Source of the DNA: Labyrinthula sp. Ha
Taxonomy: Eukaryota; Sar; Bigyra; Labyrinthulida; Labyrinthulaceae
Assembly (NCBI GenBank): GCA_015227615.1
Contig: JAALGZ010000021.1
Coordinates: forward strand, 124,001 to 188,000
Length of the DNA stretch: 64,000 bases
Reading direction: 5' to 3'
Notes under the pieces: model-generated
Seen by the model: the letters and a program-made list of their open reading frames with translations, nothing else
What the model was told of the DNA's origin: nothing
Database searches by the model: none
Program-made: the position numbers and the translations under genes
Part shown: one piece after another, positions 1 through 8,804 of the stretch
How positions within the stretch are numbered: position 1 is the stretch's first letter
How the letters are laid out: each line of letters starts with the position of its first letter

Positions 1-171
1 TAAGCACCGGAAACAACAACTCGTAAAACCTCAATATCTCAACAACTACTGGGAGTTAGAAGACGTTACTTATATCATTTTAAAGCTGTTTTCAAGCTCT
101 TTCAGTTAATTTAATTTAATATACTTATCCTCATACACATACAGACGATACGGACAATTACTTGTCTAACT
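1..171 (+). repeat. 5' LTR of the copia element (3' part; cut by window edge)
   Basis: These 171 bases match 4764-4934 without a difference that I can see, so they are the downstream part of the 5' LTR. By comparison with the 300-bp 3' LTR, about 129 bases lie outside the window. The repeat ends in GTCTAACT, immediately followed by TGGTTGCGATGG. Confidence 0.93.
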
Positions 172-183
172 TGGTTGCGATGG
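172..183 (+). other. Primer-binding-site-like sequence
   Basis: TGGTTGCGATGG starts directly after the LTR. A PBS normally begins with TGG, the complement of the CCA end of a tRNA, and sits exactly here. The matching tRNA is not recognised; it is not the usual initiator-Met sequence. The first ATG of the Gag part overlaps it at position 180. Confidence 0.5.
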
Positions 184-1069
184 AAGTAAACGAAAATCAG
201 AGTGATCCCGTGGAAGAACGAACAGCACGGAGTGAAAACTCCAACTTGACCCAAGGGGAAACTCATTTACAAAACTTTCCTGCTTCAACTACAACACTTA
301 CGAAGCTAGAAATTACAAATGAAGCAATTAACGAAGAATTCTACAAAAAAGGACGAAAAAGATTGGAAAACCTTTTACGATCAAAAACTGATCAAAACCA
401 ATTCGAACTACTGAAACAAGGTGTTGAGATGTACCTGCTTGCCTTAAAATTACAAATTAATGGAACATCTCTACGCAAATTTTTTAAATCTCATGATCGC
501 AGCATCATTGATGAGCTGTTAGAATCTTACAATCCGCTTACTCAAAAATCTAACTACATTCTAGAGGAAGAAATTGACGATGAACTTTCAGATGACATCA
601 TTTCTCTTTGGAAAAAAGACGTTGTTTTCTTACGAACAATCCGAACCCACATCGTTTTTGCAAAATCCTGCGACGCATCGGGGCTGTTACATTCTTACCT
701 ACACAAACCAGAAAAAGAATTAACTTTGGAAACTTGATTTACAGCTGTTGGGAGGAATCAGAACCCATTACAGACTTCGTTAAACGCTTTGATTCTTTGG
801 TACAACAGGCTAATCAGATCAAGATGATGCAAAATGACTCTGATTTACTTACACTTTTTCAAACTAAGATTCTCTTCAGAAGAAACAACAATCAGAAAAT
901 TTTTACAGTTGTCAACAATTTGGATTCAAAAGATCTACCATTAAAGGATTACATGAGTGAAGTGACACAAGCCGTACTTCAGCATGACAATTCAGGTTTG
1001 ATCCCTTTTGATGCTCCAAGTACATCAGTTGTTGCATTTACAAAGAAAATTGTTTCTTCTAATTCAAAA
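180..1069 (+). other. Gag part of the copia element
   Basis: The Gag-like part begins at the ATG at 180, just after the primer-binding region, and runs to the zinc knuckles. It is rich in charged residues and helix-forming stretches, as expected of a copia nucleocapsid precursor. Similarity is too low to name capsid subdomains. It is recognised mainly by position, between PBS and zinc knuckles. It is described only as a part of the element. Confidence 0.7.
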
Positions 1070-4000
1070 GGTACATTGTGTTTCAATTGCGGTGAAGATT
1101 TTCCACACAAAGGCAAACAATGTGCTGCTAAAGGTGCTACCTGTTCTTACTGTGGTAAACCTAATCATTTTGCAAAGGTGTGTTCAACCAACCCAGAACG
1201 TACATTACAACTTCCCAAGATGAAGAAAAAGCCTACAAAGAAAACAGTAGCAGTAACTTCTACAAAAGAAAATTTTAATCCTTTCAGTTTCGCTACTTCT
1301 CTTTGTACCACAGGTTCAAACTCTTTAGCTGGGCTAGATTCATGCAGCGATGTTTTCGTTTTCAGAAGCGCTGATTTTTTTACACACATGGATCAGAAGC
1401 CTGGTAAACTTACACTTACAGAAAATTCTGGTAGCTACGAAAGCACTGGAACAGCCAGATTTGCATTCAAAGAATTTCCTTCTAAGTTTTTTACAGTACA
1501 GGCAATTTACATGCCAAGTGCAAATTTCAACATTTTGTGTACCTACGATCTAGAGCAACAGAATGTTAAAGTCAACCATCGCTCTAGAAATGTACAACTA
1601 GAAACAGGAAACAAATTAAAAATAATTTTACTTGGAAAGAAAAGCTTCATTGAAATCATTCCACTAGGGAAATCAGTTTTACAAACCTCTGATCCAAATC
1701 TAATGCATCGTAGGTTGATGCACCTCTCAGAGGACAAACTTAAACATGCTGGTTTCATTAAGGGTTCTCAAAAACTGAACAGCTGTCAAGTCTGTCTTCA
1801 GACAAAAGCTAAACACAACCCAGTGAAGAATTTAATTCACAAGATGAAACTCTCTCCTGATTCCAGAGGTCAAGCTTTTTCAATGGACTTACTCATTCCG
1901 CCAAAACACTCGATGAAACCAGTCAATGGTGTTGTGGCTGCATTGATTCTAGTTGACCTGAAAACAAAATTAATTAGAGTTGCTCCTTTAAGAACACTTC
2001 AATCAAAAGATTTACTTGCAGCTCTTTACTACCTTCTTTCTACACTCAAAACTTTACCAAAAACGATTGTTACAGACCGCCAATCTGGTTTTACGGCAGA
2101 GCACTTTGTCAACTCAATTTCCGCAAAAGGCATTCATTTGCGTTTTGTCCCTAGAGATCGACATGAAACTTTCAATGGAGTAGCTGAACGAACGATTGGC
2201 ATCTTAAAGGTCATGGCTTCAGCCGCCCTACTACAGTCTAAACTTGATGACTCCTTTTGGATCTACGCGGTCAAATTTGCAAGTTACATCAAGAACAGAG
2301 TGCATCACAAAACACTTGGTGAATCACCTTACAAACTAGAAACTGGGCAAGAACCAAACCTTTCTTCACTTAGAACCTTTGGTTGCTGTTGTTTTACGTT
2401 AAAATCTTCTGGAACCAAGACAAACAAATTTCAAGAAAGAACAGACACTGGTCTCTTTCTCGGACTACAGGAACATTCAAGTTTCAACACAGCAATCATC
2501 TACAAACTTAGTACTGGAAAAATCATTTACCCTCAACTAACCGATGTTTGGTTCCAAGAATCAAGAACACATGATCAAATCGATCAAAATCCACCAACTT
2601 TCTCATTTGGTGACATCAAAATTGTTGACAAAACTGAAAATGACCCAATTTCTGAGGATGATTTTGAATCTGATGATGACGATGATTTCAGTCCAGATTT
2701 TGGTATACACTATGTACGTTATGGCCAGAAGGCAAATCAACAAGAAAAACATGATTTTGAGCATGATGATAATTTCGATGAAAATCCGCCTTCAGCAGAT
2801 GTTCAACTCGATCACGATCAAGATGCAAATGATCCAACTCCATCTGCCGAAGTAACAATCCCTGAAACACCTCAAACGAGCGAAAACAACAATGCTCGTC
2901 TACCAGTAACAACGCGATCTGGGAGAAATGCCACAAAATTCGACCTAAATCGGATGTCAGCTTTCACGTTGAACACAACTGAAGAAACAACACACATCAT
3001 CAAGCCTAAAACAAAAGGTCAGAAAGAAAAGCTACGTAAGAAGATCATTCAGTCTAGAATTGATCAGAAACCTTCCATTTACCGTGACACAAGAGGTCAC
3101 CCAGACGAAGCATCTTACAAGAAAGCGGTCGAAAAAGAGCTCAAAGCTTTGGAAGAACGAAAGGTTCTCAAAGTGATTAATCGCTCTGAACTTCCTGAAA
3201 ATGCTTACGTTGGAAAATGCACGATGCTTGTGAAACAAAAACGCAATGGGAGTTTCAAAGCAAGATGTGTTTACAATGGAAGATCTCAGAAATTCAAAAT
3301 TACACCTTACCGCAGTTCTCCTACCTTAGACTACAACAGTCTTGCAGTTGCACTAGCAGTTGCGGCTCGAAGACAGTTCCATTTTAACTCTTTAGATGTT
3401 AGTACCGCATTCTTGTACGCGGATCTACCTGCTGGCACTACACTCTACTGTGAAATCCCTGATGGACATGAACTGAAACATGACAAGACTAAAGTAATGA
3501 AGATTGAGAAAGCGCTTTACGGTCTGAAGGAAAGTCCCAAGCTTTGGTTTGACAATGTTTCTGCTACAATTCAAAAACTTGGACTCAAACAAGCGATCTT
3601 TGACGAGTGTGTCTTCTACAAGAAAGATTTAATTACTTTACTTTACGTTGATGATGTACTGATGCTCGGTACAAAACAAGAAATTGCAAACTTCTCAAAA
3701 CAGTTTGGGAAAACTTACAAAATTACATTAGGATCACTAGATCAGAAAACAGACTTCTTAGGAGTTAACATTGAAAGAAAACCCAATGGAGACTACCAAA
3801 TTGACCAAACCAAACACATTGAGAAAATTTTAGAGAAATTCAAGGATTTCAAGACTAAAGACAAACTTACACCATTACCTTCTACTTTCGCTGAGGCTGT
3901 TAAGAACAATTCCAATGCTAAAAGCATTAAATTTCCGTACAGAGAATTGCTTGGATCTTTAATTTACTTACGACTTACAAGATTTGATTTACTCTACGCA

Positions 4001-4621
4001 TTACATGCGCTTAGTCAACTTTCTGAACACGTGACAAGTTTTGCAGTAAAATCAATTCTCAACACATTAGGCTACATTAGTAGAACGAAACATCAAAAAC
4101 GAATTTTTTACTCAGATCAATCAAAAGGTGAAATTACACTTCTTGCCTTTTGTGATGCTGAATGGGCCTCTAACACACTTAACAGAAAAAGTGTTAGTGG
4201 TAACTTCATTTACTTTGGTCAATCGCTCATTACTGGCAGAAGTTCAAGACAAAAGACAGTTGCTACCTCTGCTGCTGGAGCTGAGCTGTTTGAAATTTAC
4301 AAAACAGCAAAACATTTGCAAGGAATCTACGGATTGTGCATGGATTTAGATTGCAAAGTCAAGCTACCTTCAGTGATTTTTACAGATTCACTTAGTTCAA
4401 CTAAAACATTAGAAAAGACAGTTTCTCCAGAGCAAAAACACATGAGCGCTGCAATTCATTTCTTAAAAGGACTCATTCGTTCAGGAAAACTAAAGGTGAT
4501 TTTCATCAAACGCGAATTCAACATTGCTGATCTTCAAACGAAACAGAATACAAGAGCTGAGTTTGAAAAACTTTGGAACATGACTCATTCAAGGATGAAG
4601 TGGCAGCATTTGAAGATCTAA
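1070..4621 (+). CDS. Pol part of the copia element (zinc knuckle, PR, IN, RT, RNase H)
   Basis: In order: two CCHC knuckles (about 1077-1185), a protease-like segment with an LDS core (about 1330), an integrase HHCC zinc region (H-x4-H followed by CQVC, about 1698-1800), an integrase D-D-E core (about 1875-2240), a reverse transcriptase with LDVSTAFLYADLP and the YVDD catalytic motif (about 3080-3860), and RNase H with FCDAEWA and its later acidic residues (about 4140-4600). The acidic, repetitive stretch at about 2640-2890 is the variable IN-RT linker. This order and the LDV.TAFL and YVDD motifs are diagnostic for Ty1/copia. The frame is long and well preserved, in line with the identical LTR segments. 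Confidence 0.95.
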   Translation, partial: GTLCFNCGEDFPHKGKQCAAKGATCSYCGKPNHFAKVCSTNPERTLQLPKMKKKPTKKTVAVTSTKENFNPFSFATSLCTTGSNSLAGLDSCSDVFVFRSADFFTHMDQKPGKLTLTENSGSYESTGTARFAFKEFPSKFFTVQAIYMPSANFNILCTYDLEQQNVKVNHRSRNVQLETGNKLKIILLGKKSFIEIIPLGKSVLQTSDPNLMHRRLMHLSEDKLKHAGFIKGSQKLNSCQVCLQTKAKHNPVKNLIHKMKLSPDSRGQAFSMDLLIPPKHSMKPVNGVVAALILVDLKTKLIRVAPLRTLQSKDLLAALYYLLSTLKTLPKTIVTDRQSGFTAEHFVNSISAKGIHLRFVPRDRHETFNGVAERTIGILKVMASAALLQSKLDDSFWIYAVKFASYIKNRVHHKTLGESPYKLETGQEPNLSSLRTFGCCCFTLKSSGTKTNKFQERTDTGLFLGLQEHSSFNTAIIYKLSTGKIIYPQLTDVWFQESRTHDQIDQNPPTFSFGDIKIVDKTENDPISEDDFESDDDDDFSPDFGIHYVRYGQKANQQEKHDFEHDDNFDENPPSADVQLDHDQDANDPTPSAEVTIPETPQTSENNNARLPVTTRSGRNATKFDLNRMSAFTLNTTEETTHIIKPKTKGQKEKLRKKIIQSRIDQKPSIYRDTRGHPDEASYKKAVEKELKALEERKVLKVINRSELPENAYVGKCTMLVKQKRNGSFKARCVYNGRSQKFKITPYRSSPTLDYNSLAVALAVAARRQFHFNSLDVSTAFLYADLPAGTTLYCEIPDGHELKHDKTKVMKIEKALYGLKESPKLWFDNVSATIQKLGLKQAIFDECVFYKKDLITLLYVDDVLMLGTKQEIANFSKQFGKTYKITLGSLDQKTDFLGVNIERKPNGDYQIDQTKHIEKILEKFKDFKTKDKLTPLPSTFAEAVKNNSNAKSIKFPYRELLGSLIYLRLTRFDLLYALHALSQLSEHVTSFAVKSILNTLGYISRTKHQKRIFYSDQSKGEITLLAFCDAEWASNTLNRKSVSGNFIYFGQSLITGRSSRQKTVATSAAGAELFEIYKTAKHLQGIYGLCMDLDCKVKLPSVIFTDSLSSTKTLEKTVSPEQKHMSAAIHFLKGLIRSGKLKVIFIKREFNIADLQTKQNTRAEFEKLWNMTHSRMKWQHLKI

Positions 4622-4634
4622 AAAGACCGCATGG

Positions 4635-4934
4635 AGTCAGACACTAAGCAGTCGAGTGTACGACTCTCTCCATACTGACTGTTTACACTTTACATAGTTA
4701 TAATACAATATTACATTACTGCACAATTGGTGCAACTTTACATAATACATTTTTACTAATACATAAGCACCGGAAACAACAACTCGTAAAACCTCAATAT
4801 CTCAACAACTACTGGGAGTTAGAAGACGTTACTTATATCATTTTAAAGCTGTTTTCAAGCTCTTTCAGTTAATTTAATTTAATATACTTATCCTCATACA
4901 CATACAGACGATACGGACAATTACTTGTCTAACT
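4635..4934 (+). repeat. 3' LTR of the copia element (300 bp, AGTCAGAC...GTCTAACT)
   Basis: Boundaries come from comparison with the 5' LTR segment and with the solo LTR at 44976-45275, which is also exactly 300 bp. The ends AGTCAGAC and GTCTAACT form an imperfect 8-bp terminal inverted repeat. The usual TG...CA ends are absent. The 5-bp sequence just downstream is caatc; its partner would lie upstream of the window. Confidence 0.92.
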
Positions 4935-5110
4935 CAATCAAAGAAACAAATTTACAAATTATTCATTGACTCGTATCTTAACAAATACTCCGAGTTAGAA
5001 GACGTTACTTACATCAATTTAAAGCTCTAAACTTGATCTTTAACGTTCTGCACTTTTCTCATTACTAATCTGAACTTTTACTTAGTATACGCCTTTTCTT
5101 TTCTCTCACT
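4935..5110 (+). repeat. Older, divergent LTR fragment of the same copia family
   Basis: The stretch at 4984-5028 closely repeats the middle of the LTR (shared run GAGTTAGAAGACGTTACTT, then TTTAAAGCT), and a later TTAGTATACG matches the solo LTR at about 45 kb. It is therefore a relic of an older insertion, and the young element inserted into or beside it. Its 5' half is not visible. The right edge is approximate. It lies 210 bp before the start of the RhoGAP/DH gene and forms part of its upstream flank. Confidence 0.7.
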
Positions 5111-5319
5111 AAAAGAAGCAATTGTTCTATCTGTTCAAAATCGCCAAATCTAGACTTACTTCAATTAAAACTACAAATTCAATATCTTATACTTAATATC
5201 ACAATATATCCCCTTCTATTCTATATTATATTTACAAGAACATAATCTCATTTACATATATCCAAGAACGTTTACTTTGACAAGCGAAAAAATAATATCC
5301 ATTTTCAGGAACACAAGAA

Positions 5320-7047
5320 ATGAGTTCAAAGGTGACAACCTCTGCAAAAGAAAATATTCTAGGAAACAGATACTTAAGCTTAATACTTCCTCATGCTCCA
5401 TTAATACTCGAATGGCTTTCCCATACAAGTGAATATCCTGCTGAATTTTTTGTTCAAGTAGACAAACAAGATAACACTCTTGTTAACTCTGCCTTAAATT
5501 CTCTTTTTAACTTAGCTGAGAAATTTAACTTTCAAAATCTATGTTATAAAGAACTAGAAAAAGTATTTTGTAGTTTTAAATCATTAGTCTGGGTACACGT
5601 TTTACGTCTATTGTTAACTCAAACTTATCCAAAGTTAATCCCACTAGAAATTGGTTTAGATCTTATTTATACTATTTCTTGGTTAAACTCATCAACTACG
5701 GTAAAAGAAGTTTATAATATTCTTATTCCTATTTTGGATAAACTTCCTCGAAGTCATTTTGAAATATTGGGATCTCTTTGTATATTTATTCGAGATAAAT
5801 CAGAATCATCTGTACGAATATCTTCTTTAATTGGTCCAAAATTGTTAATTCCAAATATTTCTATGTATTCAAATTTTTCTCAAGAAACTTTTAGCAAAAC
5901 TGCATCAGCTGTATTCCATTTATTAGTTATAGAAGCTGAATCACTTTTTGGAAAGATTGATCTATACAAAAAAAGAAACTCTTTTGGAAAGCTTAGTTTT
6001 ACAAATTGTAAAAAAATTGATGCAAGAGTTAATTTTTCACTCTGGGCTGAAAATGATTTCTTTATTTTAAAAAATTCTTTGAGAGCATTTCTAAGTTGGA
6101 GAGAACCAATAAATGTGAAAAAATTTGATAAGTGGTTTGAAGTGTATGAACAGAGTCTTGATGTTGATTGGACATCTTTACCTATTAATTCATACAAGGT
6201 TTCAACAAATTATGGATTTCTAATTACACTTTCAAATGATTTATATTCTAGGTATGGACAAATTCCTCCTGGTTGGGATAACTTTTTATTTCAGAGAAAA
6301 TATGGATATTTAAGATATTTGGATACTGGATTAAAAGAAGAAATATATATAATACATGAGATTTGTATCTTAGAAAGAAATAATAACTTTATATTGAATG
6401 ATTTCATGGAAAAATATGTTAATTTGTTAAAATATATATCAGTAGGAAAAAATAAAGAAGCTAAAGCTGGTTTACTGCTTGAAGAGTATGAGATAGATCA
6501 GTTATTTGGAAAACCTTTTGAAAACATTTATGAGTTTTCTAATAAGTTAATGGCAGAGTTTAATATATTGCTTCTTCGAAAAGGTCCTCTTATGGGAAAA
6601 GAAAGAGGAAGAACAGGAATCTTAATAGATGGAGTTAAAGAAGTTTTGACAGAGAGTCACCATTTAATAGAATCTTTTTTTGTCAGCTATCCAACTATGA
6701 TGTTTACACTTGAAAGCAAAATCAAATTTATAAAAAAGTTGGAGAAAAAGAAAGAAGGTGGATTAAGAAAAAACAAAAAGAATTTCTTACAAATTTGGGA
6801 AGTGGAGAGAACTAAGAGTAAAGTCTTAGGTTGTTATAATCTTAGTGGTTTTCTTTCAATACCAATTTCTAAATTTGCTTTCTTTAAGCTGCAGTTTGAG
6901 AAATTGGGTAAAATAACAGAAAGTAGTCATCCAGCTAAAGAAGAATGTAATGAACTAGTTAAGTATATTACTAATCTACATACTCTATTTAGAAGAAAGC
7001 TTGTAGAGGAAGAAAGAAGAAATAGATTATTAAGTCAAGCATCCTGA
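5320..7047 (+). CDS. Rho-family regulator: degenerate RhoGAP domain plus DH (RhoGEF) domain
   Basis: 575 aa, soluble. Residues about 25-205 fit a RhoGAP fold: the LPRSHFEILGSLCIFI segment corresponds to the conserved helix after the LP motif, followed by an IGPKLL stretch matching the vFGPnLL motif. The usual GIFRxSG loop with the catalytic arginine reads EFFVQVD at about residues 42-48, so GAP catalysis is probably lost. Residues about 341-558 fit a Dbl-homology exchange domain: an E-I-x-x-I-H-E-I start, and late helices FLSIPISKFAFFKLQFEKL followed by SSHP, matching the vQRlpRY...L..T..HPD signature. The protein stops just after the DH domain, with no PH domain. Inferred role: Rho/Rac nucleotide exchange near actin or membrane, with the GAP module as scaffold. 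It converges on the armadillo gene. Stop is TGA. The start is the first ATG. Confidence 0.75.
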   Translation: MSSKVTTSAKENILGNRYLSLILPHAPLILEWLSHTSEYPAEFFVQVDKQDNTLVNSALNSLFNLAEKFNFQNLCYKELEKVFCSFKSLVWVHVLRLLLTQTYPKLIPLEIGLDLIYTISWLNSSTTVKEVYNILIPILDKLPRSHFEILGSLCIFIRDKSESSVRISSLIGPKLLIPNISMYSNFSQETFSKTASAVFHLLVIEAESLFGKIDLYKKRNSFGKLSFTNCKKIDARVNFSLWAENDFFILKNSLRAFLSWREPINVKKFDKWFEVYEQSLDVDWTSLPINSYKVSTNYGFLITLSNDLYSRYGQIPPGWDNFLFQRKYGYLRYLDTGLKEEIYIIHEICILERNNNFILNDFMEKYVNLLKYISVGKNKEAKAGLLLEEYEIDQLFGKPFENIYEFSNKLMAEFNILLLRKGPLMGKERGRTGILIDGVKEVLTESHHLIESFFVSYPTMMFTLESKIKFIKKLEKKKEGGLRKNKKNFLQIWEVERTKSKVLGCYNLSGFLSIPISKFAFFKLQFEKLGKITESSHPAKEECNELVKYITNLHTLFRRKLVEEERRNRLLSQAS

Positions 7048-7374
7048 ATATATTTTTAATAAGCTCTCAGGAAAATGTGTAGAAGGTAATAAGAAATATT
7101 GAAAAACACTTTCTTTGGGTGCATCTAAGTGATCAAACAATCTTTGTTTGAAGTTTTCATAACTCAAAAACTATTTTTGAAACAATTTAATTAAAAAATA
7201 GTATTAATCTAAACAGACAAGAATATTATACTATAAATAATACTAAAGTTATGGGATTAACAGATTGGTTTTGAGCTATAAATAAACTCAAACTTCAAAA
7301 TATGCAAAATATAATTTAGTATTGAAATATAATATTGTAAATACAAAATTATTATATTAAAACTCATAAAGTTA
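7048..7374. other. AT-rich spacer between convergent genes
   Basis: About 330 bp between the two convergent stop codons. It is very AT-rich, with no open frame and no obvious hairpin. It presumably holds the 3' UTRs and polyadenylation signals of both genes. No clear AATAAA pair could be assigned. Confidence 0.6.
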
Positions 7375-8712
7375 TTACATATACATTCCACCAGGTGGAG
7401 GTGGTGGACCAAGTTTTTTCATATTATCAAAAAATTCTTGTCCTTTTCTTATAATAGTTTCATTTTTAGGATACATTTGCATAGCTCTTTGAACAGTTCC
7501 TATAGCAGATTGGTTTTGTATTTTTCTTCCGTCTTCCCAAAAACCTAAATTTCGTATTGCACAAAGTGCTTTAACTTGAACAGATTCTGTTGAAAAGTAT
7601 TTTACAGAAGATACAATTGCAGATATAGCTTTTAACTTCAATAGTTCAACACCAAGTTCTTTTGTAGCTGATAAATTAGTTAAAACTCCATAAACATTTC
7701 CAACTGCACTACTAAATTCACTATTTTTTATTGTTTCTGGACTATTTAATACATCAACCATTAAATCACCTAAACCATTATTCATAAGTGTTGGTTTATG
7801 ATCTTCCCAAATACATAAATTCCATAAAGCATGGCAAGCAAAAGAAACAACATCTTCATTTCTTATATGTACTCTAACTGCTCTTATTAAACTTCTATCT
7901 ATATTTTGTTCCATTAAAATATCTGCATTTATTTTAATTTGTGCCATTTGACTAACTGCTGAACTTGAATATTCTGCTATACGTGGATTTTGTGGATGTC
8001 TATCTAAAGCTCTATATAATTTTTGTCCAGCTTCAAGACGAACTAAAGAATAAATATATCCAAAATTAGCTATTGCACCAGAACCATATTCTTGTACTTT
8101 TTCAGCACTACTATGATCTTGCATAGCTTTAAGTACAAAATGCATTAAACCACTTTCCCAAATTTTTTTTCTATTTGGTTCAAGTAAAGATAAAGAAAAA
8201 ACAGCACCACAAACTGCTTTTACAACTTTTTCTTTATCTTTATGTTTATGAATAGCAACTAAAAGTGAATCACAAGCACCAGATTTCATTAAAGATAATG
8301 AATTTGGTCTACTTGTTGCAAGTGTTCTTATTGCTGAGGATCCATATTCTTGTATTCTTGGTATATGTTCAAACTTTTTCATTGTATTTAATACTTTTAT
8401 ACCAGCTCCTTTTTCATTAAATGCATATAAATTACCTTCAAGATTTTTTATTGCTGCTAAAGCAACTTTCAATACTCCTGAATTTTTTTGATGATTATCC
8501 AAAGCATTTAAAATTACTTCACCAACTCCAAATTCAAGTAACTTTTTTTTGTGTGCTGGATTCGTTCCTAAAGTCCAAATACACATACATCCTCTATCTT
8601 GAACTTCGGGAACATATTGAAATTCATTAAGGTCTTTTATTATCTTATGTAAAACTCGTAGATCAGAATTACTTGTCACCTTTTGCATGTATTCGAACCT
8701 TTGATCACTCAT
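7375..8712 (-). CDS. Armadillo-repeat protein with C-terminal polyproline tail
   Basis: 445 aa, made almost wholly of degenerate armadillo/HEAT-like helical repeats of about 42 residues. Recurring signatures include VQEYGSGAIANFG, IQEYGSSAIRTLA, AEYSSSAVSQMAQ and VKALCAIRNLGFW, at about nine units from residue 30 to 430. The tail carries GPPPPPGG, a possible profilin or SH3/WW contact. There is no signal peptide or membrane span. Armadillo arrays serve as protein-binding scaffolds in cytoskeletal, ciliary or nuclear-import settings; which one applies here cannot be told. The start is the first ATG. Upstream lie a TATA-like run and an inverted copy of the TTGCCCAAAAT element that also occurs near three other starts. 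Confidence 0.85.
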   Translation of the reverse strand: MSDQRFEYMQKVTSNSDLRVLHKIIKDLNEFQYVPEVQDRGCMCIWTLGTNPAHKKKLLEFGVGEVILNALDNHQKNSGVLKVALAAIKNLEGNLYAFNEKGAGIKVLNTMKKFEHIPRIQEYGSSAIRTLATSRPNSLSLMKSGACDSLLVAIHKHKDKEKVVKAVCGAVFSLSLLEPNRKKIWESGLMHFVLKAMQDHSSAEKVQEYGSGAIANFGYIYSLVRLEAGQKLYRALDRHPQNPRIAEYSSSAVSQMAQIKINADILMEQNIDRSLIRAVRVHIRNEDVVSFACHALWNLCIWEDHKPTLMNNGLGDLMVDVLNSPETIKNSEFSSAVGNVYGVLTNLSATKELGVELLKLKAISAIVSSVKYFSTESVQVKALCAIRNLGFWEDGRKIQNQSAIGTVQRAMQMYPKNETIIRKGQEFFDNMKKLGPPPPPGGMYM

Positions 8713-8771
8713 TGTTTTCTTTCTGTTCTGAATTATTAGAGGTCACTTATGGGCATTTTCTAAAAATTATC

Positions 8772-8804
8772 ATTTTGGGCAATATTTTGTTCTGATATAT
8801 ATAT
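8772..8804 (-). promoter_or_regulatory. Putative promoter of the armadillo gene (TATA-like run and TTGCCCAAAAT)
   Basis: On the gene's sense strand a TATATATAT run (8795-8804) is followed by TTGCCCAAAAT (8772-8782), 60-70 bp before the ATG. The 11-mer is the reverse complement of the core shared by the upstream regions of the genes starting at 17946, 52721 and 55543, so it lies here in the opposite orientation. Confidence 0.45.

Larger units (their letters stand above)
1..4934 (+). mobile_element. Ty1/copia LTR retrotransposon, nearly complete, young
   Basis: A copia-superfamily element. The order of its pol parts is zinc knuckles, protease, integrase, reverse transcriptase, RNase H; integrase before RT defines Ty1/copia. 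The 3' LTR is 300 bp (4635-4934). Only the last 171 bp of the 5' LTR is in the window, so the element should begin about 128 bp upstream, giving roughly 5.06 kb in total. The 171 bp shared by the two LTRs read as identical by eye, which implies a very recent insertion. The element looks close to whole: the coding part falls in two overlapping open frames, which is about one break unless the family uses Ty1-like programmed frameshifting. The PBS-like sequence starts directly after the LTR. It lies against older LTR DNA of the same family and about 390 bp before a host gene. Confidence 0.95.
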
